Shown here: one piece after another, positions 21,823-30,080 of the stretch
Numbering within the stretch: position 1 is the stretch's first letter
How the letters are laid out: each line of letters begins with the position of its first letter
NCBI RefSeq assembly: GCF_933509905.1
Contig: NZ_OW150024.1
Location: 1,724,001-1,788,000, forward strand
Direction: 5' to 3'
DNA from: Trichlorobacter ammonificans
GTDB taxonomy: Bacteria; Desulfobacterota; Desulfuromonadia; Geobacterales; Pseudopelobacteraceae
Length of the DNA stretch: 64,000 bases
Position numbers and translations under genes: made by a program
The notes under the pieces: generated by a model
Databases searched by the model: none
What the model was told of the DNA's origin: nothing
Seen by the model: only the letters and a program-made list of their open reading frames with translations

Positions 21823-22764
21823 GTGAGCAGGGAGGCTCCGGACATCCCGGAAGAAGGGCCGTGGCGCCTGCTGGAGCCGGAGGAGGTTATTGCCGACGGG
21901 ACCGGTCAGGTGCGGCGGATCTGGTCCCTGGTGCTGGCCTCCCGCGACATCCCCTACCGTCTGATCCGCCGGGAAGGGATGCTGGTGGTGCTGGTGCCGG
22001 AGGAACGGCTGGCGGATGCGCTCCACGAACTGCGCCGCTTTGAAGAGGAAAACCGTCACTGGCCCCCTGCCCCGCCGGTTTCCCGCCCCCCGGGCGGTAC
22101 CGTTTACTCCACCCTCTCGGTACTCCTGCTGCTGGCCGCCTTCCACAACCTGGTGCGGGCCGATTATCTGATCATCCAGGGACGCTACCCGGACTGGCTG
22201 CAGCTGGGCATGGCCCAGGCCGACCTGATCCGCGACGGCGAGTGGTGGCGGCTGGTGACCGCGTTAACCCTCCATGCCGATCTGCAGCACCTGCTGGGCA
22301 ACTTGGTGATCGGCGGCCTGTTCGTGCTGCTGCTCTGCCGCGAGACGGGCTCCGGCCTGGGCTGGAGCCTGATCCTGGCCGCCGGAACCCTGGGTAACCT
22401 GGCCAACGCCTGGCTGCAGAACGCGGACCACCGCTCGGTGGGGGGCTCCACCGCCGTGTTCGGTGCCGTGGGCATCCTGGCGGCCATCAGTGCCATCCGC
22501 TACCGCCACCACCTGCGCCGGCGGCGACTACTGCCGGTGGCGGCGGCCCTGGCCCTGCTGGTGCTGCTGGGGAGCGAGGGGGAGCACACCGACCTGGGGG
22601 CCCACCTGTTCGGCCTGCTGGCCGGGTTCCTGCTGGGACTGCCCGCCGGCCTGCTGCTGATCCGCCACCGCCGCCCCGGTCCCGTGCTGCACCTGCTGCT
22701 GGCCCTGGGAAGCGCTCTCCTGGTGGCGGCGGCCTGGTGGCTGGCCCTCGCCCTTCCTTACTGA
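21823..22764 (+). CDS. Rhomboid-family intramembrane serine protease
   Basis: 313 residues from GTG 21823, with a purine-rich AGGGGG upstream. About 90 cytoplasmic residues precede six or seven membrane spans. The catalytic Ser is in GGSTAVFG and the catalytic His in GAHLFGLLAG, in the expected helices; the LLGNLVIGG segment matches the conserved HxxxN-type helix region. Substrates are unknown. The gene is 52 bp after the channel gene and overlaps convergent tex by 7 bp. Confidence 0.88.
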   Translation: MSREAPDIPEEGPWRLLEPEEVIADGTGQVRRIWSLVLASRDIPYRLIRREGMLVVLVPEERLADALHELRRFEEENRHWPPAPPVSRPPGGTVYSTLSVLLLLAAFHNLVRADYLIIQGRYPDWLQLGMAQADLIRDGEWWRLVTALTLHADLQHLLGNLVIGGLFVLLLCRETGSGLGWSLILAAGTLGNLANAWLQNADHRSVGGSTAVFGAVGILAAISAIRYRHHLRRRRLLPVAAALALLVLLGSEGEHTDLGAHLFGLLAGFLLGLPAGLLLIRHRRPGPVLHLLLALGSALLVAAAWWLALALPY

Positions 22765-25040
22765 CCGCGCTTCACCCGGAAACCCGCCCGTTCCATGGCC
22801 GCAGCCAGATCCGGCTTCCGCGCCGGTGTCGTCGGCTGTTCCGGCTTTTGCCGGGCCGGTTTGCCACCGCCTCCCCCCTCGGCCTCCTTGATGGAGAGGG
22901 CGATCCGCTTGCGCTGCGGGTCGGCGGACAGTACCTTGACCTTGACCACCTGTCCCACCGACACGGCATCGTTGGGGTCCTTGATGAAGCGGCTGGCCAG
23001 GTGGCTGACATGCACCAGCCCGTCCTGGTGGACCCCGATATCCACAAAGGCGCCGAAGGCGGTGACGTTGGTCACCACCCCCTGCAGGATCATCCCCTCC
23101 GCAAGGTCACCGATCTCCCGGACATCGTCCCGGAAATCGGCGGTGGCGAACTGTTGACGGGGGTCCCGCCCCGGTTTCTTCAATTCCTCCACAATGTCCC
23201 GCAGGGTGGGCAGCCCCACCCCGTCACCGACATAGCGATTCAGGTCGATCCGCTCGGCCAGCAAGGGGTTCTGCGCCAGTTCTTCAAGCGACACCTGAAG
23301 GTCGGCCGCCATCCGCTCCACCAGGGGGTAGCGCTCCGGGTGCACGGCGCTGTTGTCCAGGGGATGACTCCCTCCCCGAATGCGCAGGAAGCCGGCCGAC
23401 TGCTCGAACGCCTTTGCCCCGAAGCGGGGGACCTTGAGCAGCTCCCTGCGGGAGCCGAACAGGCCCTGCTCGTCGCGATGACGGACCATGGCCTTGCCCA
23501 GGGCCGGTCCCACCCCGGCCACGTAGGAAAGCAGTGCCCAGGAGGCGGTGTTCAGATCCACTCCCACGTAGTTCACGCAGGACTCCACCACATCGTCCAG
23601 ACTCTTTTTGAGCATGGTCTGGTTGACGTCGTGCTGGTACTGCCCCACCCCGATGCTCTTGGGGTCCACCTTCACCAGTTCCGCCAGGGGGTCCTGCAAA
23701 CGGCGGGCAATGGAGATGGCCCCCCGCACGGTCAGGTCCAGGTCGGGAAACTCCTCCCGGGCGATCTCCGAGGCGGAATAGACGCTGGCCCCGGCCTCGC
23801 TGACCATCACCACCCCCACCTGCCGGTTCAGGTTCTTCAGGGTTTCGCGGGCAAACTGCTCCATCTCCCGGCCGGCGGTGCCGTTGCCGATGGCCACCAT
23901 GGCCACGCCGTGGGTTTCCACCAGCCGCAGCAGCTCTCTGGCAGCCTGTTCCACCCGTCCGGCGCCGGTGTGGGGGTAGATGGTGACATGCTCCAGGAAG
24001 CGGCCGGTTTCATCCACCGCCGCCAGCTTGGAGCCGGTGCGCAGCCCCGGATCGATCCCCAGTACCCGCTTGCCCCCTGCCGGCGGCGCCAGCAGCAGGT
24101 TGCGCAGGTTGCGGGCAAAGACCGTGATGGCCGCCTCGTCGGCCCGGTCCTTGGCCTGCAGGCGCAGTTCCCCTTCAATGGAGGCGGCGATGAGCCGCTT
24201 GTAGGCATCCTCGGCCACCTTTTCCAGAAATGCGCCGAAAATACTCTTGCCCCTGATCAGGCGATGCTTCAGCCCGGCCAGGATCTCCTCCTGGGGGGCC
24301 TCCAGGGAGAGGAACAGCACCTCCTCCTTCTCCCCCCGCCGCATGGCCAGCATCCGGTGGGAGGGGATATCCTTCAGCGGTTCCCGGTAGTCGTAGTACA
24401 TCTCGAACTTGGTGACCTGCTCCTTCTTGTCCGCAGCCACCCTGGTGGTCATGATCCCCTGTTCCCAGGTGAGCCGCCGCACCATGGCACGGGCATCGGC
24501 ATCGTCGGCAAGCCGTTCGGCCAGGATATGGCCGGCCCCCTCCAGGGCCGCTTCGGGGCTGGGCACCTCCCGCTCCGGATCGACAAAGGGGGCGGCAACC
24601 TGCAGGGGATCACCAACGGTCAACTCCTGAGCCACAATAATATCCGCCAGCGGCTCCAGACCCCGCTCCCGGGCAATGGTGGCCTTGGTGCGGCGCTTGG
24701 GCTTGTAGGGCAGGTAGAGGTCTTCAAGCTCGGTCTTTTGGCGCACCGCCGCGATACGGGCCTGCAGCTCCGCGGTCAGTTTCCCCTGTTCGGCAATGGA
24801 GGCAAGAATGGCTGCTCGCCGGGCCTCCAGCTCGTTGAGGTAGGTCAGGCGGTCTTCAATGGTGCGGATCTGCACTTCATCCAGTTCACCGGTCTGTTCC
24901 TTGCGGTAGCGGGCGATGAACGGCACCGTGGCTCCCTCCTGCAGCAGGGCGACGGTGTTGGCTACCTGGGCGTGCGTGAGGCCGATTTCTTCAACGATGA
25001 TGGCGACGATTGCCGCCGGGAACTGCTGGTCTGCTGCCAT
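22758..25040 (-). CDS. tex: Tex family RNA-binding transcription accessory protein
   Basis: 760 residues from ATG 25040; the frame stays open upstream but that part has no Tex similarity and overlaps the promoter. It has the N-terminal helical region (LLQEGATVPFIARYRKEQTG), a YqgF/RNase H-like domain (GIDPGLRTGSKLAAVDE), helix-hairpin-helix repeats and a C-terminal S1 RNA-binding domain (VVTNVTAFGAFVDIG). A Lys/Pro-rich tail follows. Tex binds nucleic acids and is linked to transcription and stress tolerance. The SD-to-ATG distance is long (about 13 nt). Confidence 0.95.
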   Translation of the reverse strand: MAADQQFPAAIVAIIVEEIGLTHAQVANTVALLQEGATVPFIARYRKEQTGELDEVQIRTIEDRLTYLNELEARRAAILASIAEQGKLTAELQARIAAVRQKTELEDLYLPYKPKRRTKATIARERGLEPLADIIVAQELTVGDPLQVAAPFVDPEREVPSPEAALEGAGHILAERLADDADARAMVRRLTWEQGIMTTRVAADKKEQVTKFEMYYDYREPLKDIPSHRMLAMRRGEKEEVLFLSLEAPQEEILAGLKHRLIRGKSIFGAFLEKVAEDAYKRLIAASIEGELRLQAKDRADEAAITVFARNLRNLLLAPPAGGKRVLGIDPGLRTGSKLAAVDETGRFLEHVTIYPHTGAGRVEQAARELLRLVETHGVAMVAIGNGTAGREMEQFARETLKNLNRQVGVVMVSEAGASVYSASEIAREEFPDLDLTVRGAISIARRLQDPLAELVKVDPKSIGVGQYQHDVNQTMLKKSLDDVVESCVNYVGVDLNTASWALLSYVAGVGPALGKAMVRHRDEQGLFGSRRELLKVPRFGAKAFEQSAGFLRIRGGSHPLDNSAVHPERYPLVERMAADLQVSLEELAQNPLLAERIDLNRYVGDGVGLPTLRDIVEELKKPGRDPRQQFATADFRDDVREIGDLAEGMILQGVVTNVTAFGAFVDIGVHQDGLVHVSHLASRFIKDPNDAVSVGQVVKVKVLSADPQRKRIALSIKEAEGGGGGKPARQKPEQPTTPARKPDLAAAMERAGFRVKRGQ

Positions 25041-25069
25041 GGTACCAATGGTTCTCCTTAGGGTGGATG

Positions 25070-25089
25070 CCGGCACGACAGCGTGCCGG
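25070..25089 (-). other. Hairpin at the very 5' end of the tex transcript
   Basis: CCGGCAC and GTGCCGG form a perfect 7-bp stem with a 6-nt loop, immediately downstream of the predicted tex start site. It could protect the mRNA 5' end; no T-run follows. Confidence 0.4.
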
Positions 25090-25095
25090 AGGCTG

Positions 25096-25124
25096 CTTAT
25101 ACTATGTCTCGCTTCCGTCTTCAA
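25096..25124 (-). promoter_or_regulatory. Sigma70-type promoter for tex
   Basis: Minus strand: TTGAAG (25124-25119), 17 bp, TATAAG (25101-25096). It is divergent from the infA promoter. Confidence 0.55.
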
Positions 25125-25164
25125 CCGCAAGCAGCGTTCCAGCGACCTACCTGCATGTTAACAC

Positions 25165-25193
25165 TTGCAATAACCGCTGAATAACAGTACAGT
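25165..25193 (+). promoter_or_regulatory. Sigma70-type promoter for infA
   Basis: TTGCAA (25165-25170), 17 bp, TACAGT (25188-25193). Predicted leader about 38 nt. Confidence 0.5.
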
Positions 25194-25237
25194 GTCCAGC
25201 GGATTTACAGCCCCCCACAGACAGGAGCATCTGCTGC

Positions 25238-25456
25238 ATGAGCAAAGAAGAAGCGATCGAAGTTGAAGGCACGGTGATCGAACCGCTGCCCAACGCCATG
25301 TTCAGGGTCAAACTGGAGAACGACCACGTGGTGCTGGCCCATATCTCGGGCAAGATGCGCAAGTACTTCATCAAGATTCTCCCCGGCGACAAGGTGACGG
25401 TTGAACTTTCCCCCTACGACCTGAGCCGCGGCCGCATTACCTACCGGGCCAAGTAA
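25238..25456 (+). CDS. infA: Translation initiation factor IF-1
   Basis: 72 residues, exact family length. The OB-fold is evident ([47 protein letters not shown], ending GRITYR). It binds the 30S A site during initiation. AGGAG lies about 10 nt upstream. A hairpin terminator follows, separating it from efp. Confidence 0.97.
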   Translation: MSKEEAIEVEGTVIEPLPNAMFRVKLENDHVVLAHISGKMRKYFIKILPGDKVTVELSPYDLSRGRITYRAK

Positions 25457-25478
25457 AGCCGTTTCATACGACATATCC

Positions 25479-25525
25479 AAACTCATGCGCGGAGCCCTTT
25501 TATGGAGCGCATGAGTTTTGCGTTT
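25479..25525 (+). terminator. Terminator between infA and efp
   Basis: A perfect 12-bp stem (25479-25490 with 25507-25518, AAACTCATGCGC and its complement) around a 16-nt loop, with TGCGTTTCT after it. Because A-rich and T-rich ends are present on both sides it could also work on the other strand. Confidence 0.65.
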
Positions 25526-25554
25526 CTATTCCATTCGCTAGCAAGGAGATTCCC

Positions 25555-26118
25555 ATGCTGTCCGTTGCAGACCTGAAAAAAGGCATCAAGCTGATCATCG
25601 ACGGCGATCCCTACGTGGTCACCCACTTCGATTTCGTGAAGCCCGGCAAGGGCCAGGCCCTTTACAAGTGCAAGATGAAGAACATGATCAGCGGCATCAC
25701 CCTTGACCGCACCTACCGCTCCGGCGAGAACTTCGAGCCTGCCAGCATGGACGAGCGGGACATGGAGTACCTCTACAAGGAGGGAACCCACTACACCTTC
25801 ATGGACCAGCAGAGCTACGAGCAGGTGGTGATGGAGGAGGATGCCGTGGGCGATGCCAAGAACTTCCTGCTGGAAAACACCAAGGTGTCGGTGCTGCTCT
25901 TCGGCGACAAGCCGATCGGCGTCACCCTGCCCAACTTCATCAACCTGCGGGTCACCCAGACCGATCCCTGGGTCAAGGGAGACACCTCCGGTAACGACTC
26001 CAAGCCGGCCACCGTGGAAACCGGCTACGTGCTGCGGGTTCCCCCCTTCATCGAAGAGGGTGAACTGATCGTCATCGATACCCGGACCGGCGAGTATTCC
26101 ACCCGCGTCAAGGGTTAA
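25555..26118 (+). CDS. efp: Elongation factor P
   Basis: 187 residues with the three beta-barrel domains of EF-P. The tip loop reads VKPGKGQA with Lys32, the residue beta-lysylated in EpmA-type systems; epmA is the next gene. EF-P relieves ribosome stalling at polyproline. CAAGGAGATTCCC precedes the ATG. The C-terminus TRTGEYSTRV is canonical. Confidence 0.97.
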   Translation: MLSVADLKKGIKLIIDGDPYVVTHFDFVKPGKGQALYKCKMKNMISGITLDRTYRSGENFEPASMDERDMEYLYKEGTHYTFMDQQSYEQVVMEEDAVGDAKNFLLENTKVSVLLFGDKPIGVTLPNFINLRVTQTDPWVKGDTSGNDSKPATVETGYVLRVPPFIEEGELIVIDTRTGEYSTRVKG

Positions 26119-26237
26119 AAGCGGCTGTGGAGGTCGTCTGCTTCGTTGCGCGGTGCTCGCTCCCCCGCCTACCTCATATGGTATGTCTCGGTCACTGTGC
26201 TCCGTGCGCCTTGTAGCCGACCTTCCTCGCGCGTTTT
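26117..26237. repeat. Long imperfect palindrome between efp and epmA (candidate dispersed intergenic repeat)
   Basis: About 120 bp with inverted ends: AAAAGCGG near 26117 mirrors CGCGCGTTTT near 26237, and AGGTCGTCTGC (26131) mirrors GTAGCCGACCT (26213-26223), 9 of 11 matching. The centre contains CCTCATATGGTATGTCTCGG. No coding frame is convincing. The composition resembles bacterial interspersed palindromic elements, but whether other copies exist cannot be seen in this window. Confidence 0.5.
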
Positions 26238-26251
26238 CAGACGTTTAAGGT

Positions 26252-27157
26252 ATGGACAATAACGCCTTGCAGATCAGGGCGCAGGTGCTCCGCACTGTTC
26301 GCGCCTTTTTCCAGGAAGAGGGGTTTCTCGAAGTGGAAACCCCTCTTCTCATTCCCGCCAATGCCCCGGAAGAGCATATCGATCCGGTCATCGTCTCCCC
26401 CACCGGCCAACTCCAGACCTCGCCGGAACTCTGCATGAAGCGGCTGCTCTGCCGCGGCCATCACCGTATCTTCCAGATCAGCCGCTGCTGGCGGGCCCAT
26501 GAGCGGGGAAGCCGCCACTTGAGTGAGTTCACCATGCTGGAGTGGTACCGGGCCAATGCCGATTACACCCAGTTGATGAACGACTGTGAAGGGCTGCTGC
26601 GCCGGGTTGCCGCGGATTGTGCCGTGGGCAGCCTGTTCCGGCGGGACGGCCGCACCATCGATCCCCGCCTCCCCTGGCAACGTTTCACCGTGCAGGAAGC
26701 ATTCCGCCGCTTTGCCGCCGCCGATGCCCTGACCGCTGTTGAAAATGACTCCTTTGACGAACTGGTGGTGTCGGTCATCGAACCGGCCCTGGCAGAGCTG
26801 CCGGTGCCGTCGATCCTGACCGACTACCCGGCGGAAATGGCGGCCCTGGCGCGGCTGAAGGGGGACGATCCCCGCTATGCCGAACGGTTCGAACTGTACG
26901 CAGGGGGGCTGGAACTGGCCAACGGCTTCAGCGAGTTGAGCGACCCGGTTGAGCAACGGCTACGCTTCGGGGCGGCCAATGCGGTACGGGTCACGCGGGG
27001 GATGGAACCGTTGCCGCTGCCGGAGCCGTTTCTGGCGGAGCTGCCCGCCCTGCCGCCGTCGGCGGGTATCGCCCTGGGGATCGACCGACTGGTGATGCTG
27101 ACCACGGGGTGCGCAACCATCGATGAGGTGGTGGCCTTTACGCCGGAGGAGTTGTAA
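26252..27157 (+). CDS. epmA: EF-P--(R)-beta-lysine ligase EpmA (GenX/PoxA)
   Basis: 301 residues, close to EpmA length and lacking the anticodon-binding domain of true lysyl-tRNA synthetases. Class II aaRS motifs are visible: motif 2 (FQISRCWRAHERGSRHLSEFTMLEW) and motif 3 (GIALGIDRLVML), with GGLELANGFSELSDP. It activates (R)-beta-lysine and attaches it to EF-P Lys32. Adjacent to efp, which supports the assignment. The mutase EpmB that makes beta-lysine is not in the window. The 3' end overlaps convergent xseA by 20 bp. Confidence 0.95.
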   Translation: MDNNALQIRAQVLRTVRAFFQEEGFLEVETPLLIPANAPEEHIDPVIVSPTGQLQTSPELCMKRLLCRGHHRIFQISRCWRAHERGSRHLSEFTMLEWYRANADYTQLMNDCEGLLRRVAADCAVGSLFRRDGRTIDPRLPWQRFTVQEAFRRFAAADALTAVENDSFDELVVSVIEPALAELPVPSILTDYPAEMAALARLKGDDPRYAERFELYAGGLELANGFSELSDPVEQRLRFGAANAVRVTRGMEPLPLPEPFLAELPALPPSAGIALGIDRLVMLTTGCATIDEVVAFTPEEL

Positions 27158-28490
27158 ACGTATCTTCCACCCGGCAACGGGCACTGCCCCGGTGCAGGCG
27201 CAGCTTCAACAGCTCTCCCGCCCCAAGGGTCCCCGCATCCCTGACCACCGAACCGTCAGCAACCCGCTCGGCCACGGCATAGCCACGGGAAAGGGTCTTC
27301 AGGGGCGAAAGACTGTCCAGGCGGGCTGTTGCCTCTCCCTGAACCCGGCCCAGCCGTTCCAGGTGGGCGGTCATGCGGTGCTCGGCCCGTTCCGCCAGCA
27401 GCAGCACCTGCTGGCGCAGCCGGTCGATGGTCAGTGACGGGTGATGCAGATCCAGTTGCTGTTCCAGCCGCCCCACCCGCTCCCGGTTCCGGTGCAGGCA
27501 GTGTTCCATGCCGTTTTCCAGGCGCTGGTTCAGATCGTCCAGCCGTTGCCCCAGGTGTCCCAGCAGCAGAGTGGGATCGTGCAGCGCCCGCTTCAGCCCC
27601 TGCAACCGTTCGTTCAATCCTGTTAGCCGGCTACCCATGGCCCGGTTGAGCCGCTGCGCCAGCTCCTCAACCCGGCGGGACAGCTCTTCGCTGCTGGCAC
27701 AGACCAGTTCCGCCGCCGCCGAAGGAGTCGGGGCCCGCAGATCGGCCACAAAATCGGCAATGGTCCAGTCGGTCTCATGTCCCACTGCCGAGATCACCGG
27801 AATGCGGGAGCCATGGATGGCACGGGCCACCGCCTCCTCATTAAACGCCCAGAGGTCTTCGAGGGATCCGCCCCCCCGCCCCACGATCAACACGTCCGCC
27901 GCCTCAAGCCGGTTGAAGTCGTCAATGGCCCGGGCCACCTCCTGCGCCGCACCGTCTCCCTGCACCCGCACCGGCATAATCAGCAGCTCCAGCGAGGCGA
28001 AACGTCGTCCCAGCACGTTGAGGATGTCGTGGATGGCGGCCCCGCTGGCCGAGGTGACAATGCCGACCCGACGGGGCAACGTCGGCAGTGGTCGCTTGCG
28101 CTCCTGCGTGAACAGCCCTTCGGCAGCCAGCCGCTCCTTCAGCTGCAGGAACGCCAGTTGCAGGGCGCCGGCTCCCCGCGGTTCCAGGTAGTCGCAGACG
28201 ATCTGGTATTCTCCCCGCTGTTCGTAGAGCGACAGGCGTCCCCGCACCACCAGCGACATCCCTTCATCCAGCCGAAAGCGGAGCGCCCTTGCGCTGCTGC
28301 GGAACATGACGCAGCGCACCATGGCCCCGCTGTCCTTAAGGGTGAAATAGAGATGGCCCGAAGCGGGGCGAGAAAGGTTCGACACCTCCCCCTCCACCCA
28401 GACCTGCTGGAAGTTCTCCTCCAGCACCTCCCTGACCAGGGAGGTCAGGCGGGAAACGGTCAGGATGGTCCGTTCGGCAAAGAGGTCCAT
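27138..28490 (-). CDS. xseA: Exodeoxyribonuclease VII large subunit
   Basis: 450 residues from ATG 28490, which has GGAG 5 nt upstream. The frame remains open to 28694, but that extension is antigenic noise inside the upstream gene with no XseA similarity. The protein has the N-terminal OB fold (VWVEGEVSNLSRPASGHLYFTLKD), the catalytic domain (IVTSASGAAIHDI, VGRGGGSLEDLWAFN, SAVGHETDWTIADFVAD) and a long coiled-coil C-terminus that binds XseB. It degrades single-stranded DNA. xseB is not in this window. The start lies 31 nt inside the preceding gene. Confidence 0.95.
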   Translation of the reverse strand: MDLFAERTILTVSRLTSLVREVLEENFQQVWVEGEVSNLSRPASGHLYFTLKDSGAMVRCVMFRSSARALRFRLDEGMSLVVRGRLSLYEQRGEYQIVCDYLEPRGAGALQLAFLQLKERLAAEGLFTQERKRPLPTLPRRVGIVTSASGAAIHDILNVLGRRFASLELLIMPVRVQGDGAAQEVARAIDDFNRLEAADVLIVGRGGGSLEDLWAFNEEAVARAIHGSRIPVISAVGHETDWTIADFVADLRAPTPSAAAELVCASSEELSRRVEELAQRLNRAMGSRLTGLNERLQGLKRALHDPTLLLGHLGQRLDDLNQRLENGMEHCLHRNRERVGRLEQQLDLHHPSLTIDRLRQQVLLLAERAEHRMTAHLERLGRVQGEATARLDSLSPLKTLSRGYAVAERVADGSVVRDAGTLGAGELLKLRLHRGSARCRVEDTFTTPPA

Positions 28491-29173
28491 AACTGCTCCG
28501 GCAGGGTAAAATGGGCAAAATCGATCAACAGGGCGGTGGGGATCAGGGTGTCCAGCTCGTTCAGCGGCTGGCCCGTCAGCCGCCGGGCCAGCTCGCGGAA
28601 CAGCAGCTGTTCCTGGGTAAAGATCTCGCTGAAGTGAAACTGCAGGTCCGGTTGCCGGAGGGGGTCCAGCGTGGTGAAGTTCAGGCTGCACCATTCGTCG
28701 AACAGCACTTCCCCGGAACTGTCGCGGTGCGGTATGCCGTGCAGCCGGCAGGTCATGGGGCGATGGTCGTAAATCAGGCAGCGACCGTCGTCGTCCAGCA
28801 GCACGCAGGGGGTTTCGTCCTCGTCCGGCATGGCTGCGTCGTACTCGTCTTCCGGGTAGGAGTTCAGCAGCCAGGGGGCGTCGAAATCGGGCCAGGTCCG
28901 GCGTACCGTTGCCACGGAACCGCTGACCCGATCCAGCACCCGCTCCCGCAGGTCCGCCGGCAACTGCGCAAACCCGGCCTGCACCAGCAGGCCGTCCAGC
29001 AGGGTGATGTCAAAGAGGCCGCGGCAGCAGTGGCTGCACCCCGTTGTGCAGGCGATCTGCTCCGGGAACCGCGCCATGGCTCCCCGGAACCAGCCGTCCA
29101 CCTCCTCCAGCAGGTCGCGGTAGCGGCAGATCAGGTCGTGGTGCTGTTTCAGGTTGTTCAAGGAACCGGTCAA
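28460..29173 (-). CDS. YkgJ-family Cys-cluster (putative Zn/Fe-chelating) protein
   Basis: 237 residues. The family Cys pattern is present: CTTGCSHCC (about 42-50), then CVLLDDDGRCLIYDHRPMTCR (about 121-141) and a later Cys in WCSLNF. Such proteins are thought to bind a metal or an iron-sulfur cluster, but the function is not established. The stop lies inside the xseA start region, and the CheX-like gene ends 10 bp before its start, so the three may be one transcript. Confidence 0.82.
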   Translation of the reverse strand: MTGSLNNLKQHHDLICRYRDLLEEVDGWFRGAMARFPEQIACTTGCSHCCRGLFDITLLDGLLVQAGFAQLPADLRERVLDRVSGSVATVRRTWPDFDAPWLLNSYPEDEYDAAMPDEDETPCVLLDDDGRCLIYDHRPMTCRLHGIPHRDSSGEVLFDEWCSLNFTTLDPLRQPDLQFHFSEIFTQEQLLFRELARRLTGQPLNELDTLIPTALLIDFAHFTLPEQLWTSLPNGPS

Positions 29174-29183
29174 CCGCGGGGAG

Positions 29184-29675
29184 CTACATGTACACCATGA
29201 CCTTCAGGTTCACCGCTCCGTCCTTGTTGGTGAACGGGATGGTGACCCCCTTGCACTGGACGTTCATGCTGGCTCCCTCTTCGGGCGGTTCGGTGACGGT
29301 GCGCAGTTGCCCGGAAACCACCAGCGGCAGGCCCATGGCCACGTTGCCGTACTGGTCGTGGTACTTGGTCTTGAAGGAACCGGCAATATTGTTGATCAGT
29401 TCGCCGATGGCATCCCGGATGGAATCCTCGTCCGGCTCGTCGTCCATCAGCATCTCCCGCGCTACCAGTTGGGCGGTGCTGCGGTCGGCGGCCACGATGA
29501 TGTAGCCGACCCGGTCCCCGGCCACGCCGATGATGCCGGTAACGTCGGAATCCACCGGTGCCACCTTGCGGTCAACAGCGCCGGCGAACAAGTCGATATT
29601 CATATAACATTTGAAGGTTTCCTGGGTCGCCGTCATAACGGTGAACATCACTTCTTCAAAACTGATTGCTGGCAC
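29184..29675 (-). CDS. CheX-like chemotaxis phosphatase-fold protein
   Basis: 163 residues from GTG 29675, with AGGAGGAGG 8 nt upstream. The CheX/CheC-type helix is visible as IRDAIGELINNIAGSFK; the Glu and Asn in ExxN are the catalytic pair that dephosphorylates CheY in the family. It stands alone with no che genes nearby, so its partner could be one of the many stand-alone receivers. The ribosome binding site is unusually strong. Confidence 0.85.
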   Translation of the reverse strand: MPAISFEEVMFTVMTATQETFKCYMNIDLFAGAVDRKVAPVDSDVTGIIGVAGDRVGYIIVAADRSTAQLVAREMLMDDEPDEDSIRDAIGELINNIAGSFKTKYHDQYGNVAMGLPLVVSGQLRTVTEPPEEGASMNVQCKGVTIPFTNKDGAVNLKVMVYM

Positions 29676-29738
29676 TGTCCGTACCTCCTCCTGGATACAA
29701 ATAAGGTGTGATTTTTCTTTTTTCGAATACCGCTGCTG

Positions 29739-30080
29739 CTAGCGCTTTGGGGTGAGCAGGTGGTCGGCCAGCGCCGCGATCTCGGCCGCCGACAACTGGC
29801 TGCCAAAGGCCGGCATGCCGCCGGGACGGCCACTGCTGATGGTCTTCACGATATCGTCACGGTACTTCCCATACCTGTAGCGGGTGGCGCTCAGGTCCGG
29901 CCCCACACCACCCCGGCCATCCGTGCCGTGACAGGGAGCGCAGTGGTGGGCAAACAGCTGTTTTCCCGCCTCAGGCGCAAGGGCTGGCACTGGTGCGCCG
30001 CCATTTTGCTGTTCAGGCGCCTGACGACAGCCGCTCCCCAGGGCGAACAGCACGGCACACGCCGCCACGACCCCCCTCAC
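29739..30080 (-). CDS. Monoheme c-type cytochrome, probable lipoprotein
   Basis: 113 residues. The N-terminal hydrophobic stretch ends in LGSGC, a lipobox-like site with Cys18. One heme motif CAPCH (about residue 48) and a distal Met candidate in GGMPAFG suggest His/Met heme ligation. Class I cytochrome fold with GPDLS. The start overlaps the transglutaminase stop (ATGA), so the two are translationally coupled. Role in electron transfer is inferred; the partner is unknown. Confidence 0.85.
   Translation of the reverse strand: MRGVVAACAVLFALGSGCRQAPEQQNGGAPVPALAPEAGKQLFAHHCAPCHGTDGRGGVGPDLSATRYRYGKYRDDIVKTISSGRPGGMPAFGSQLSAAEIAALADHLLTPKR

Noticed and set aside
25041-25130. Extension of tex to an upstream start
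   Set aside because: Extra residues have no Tex similarity and the region holds the tex promoter and a 5' hairpin.
28491-28694. Extension of xseA to an upstream start
   Set aside because: The residues are another-frame reading of the YkgJ-type gene; ATG 28490 has a good ribosome binding site and fits the family N-terminus.
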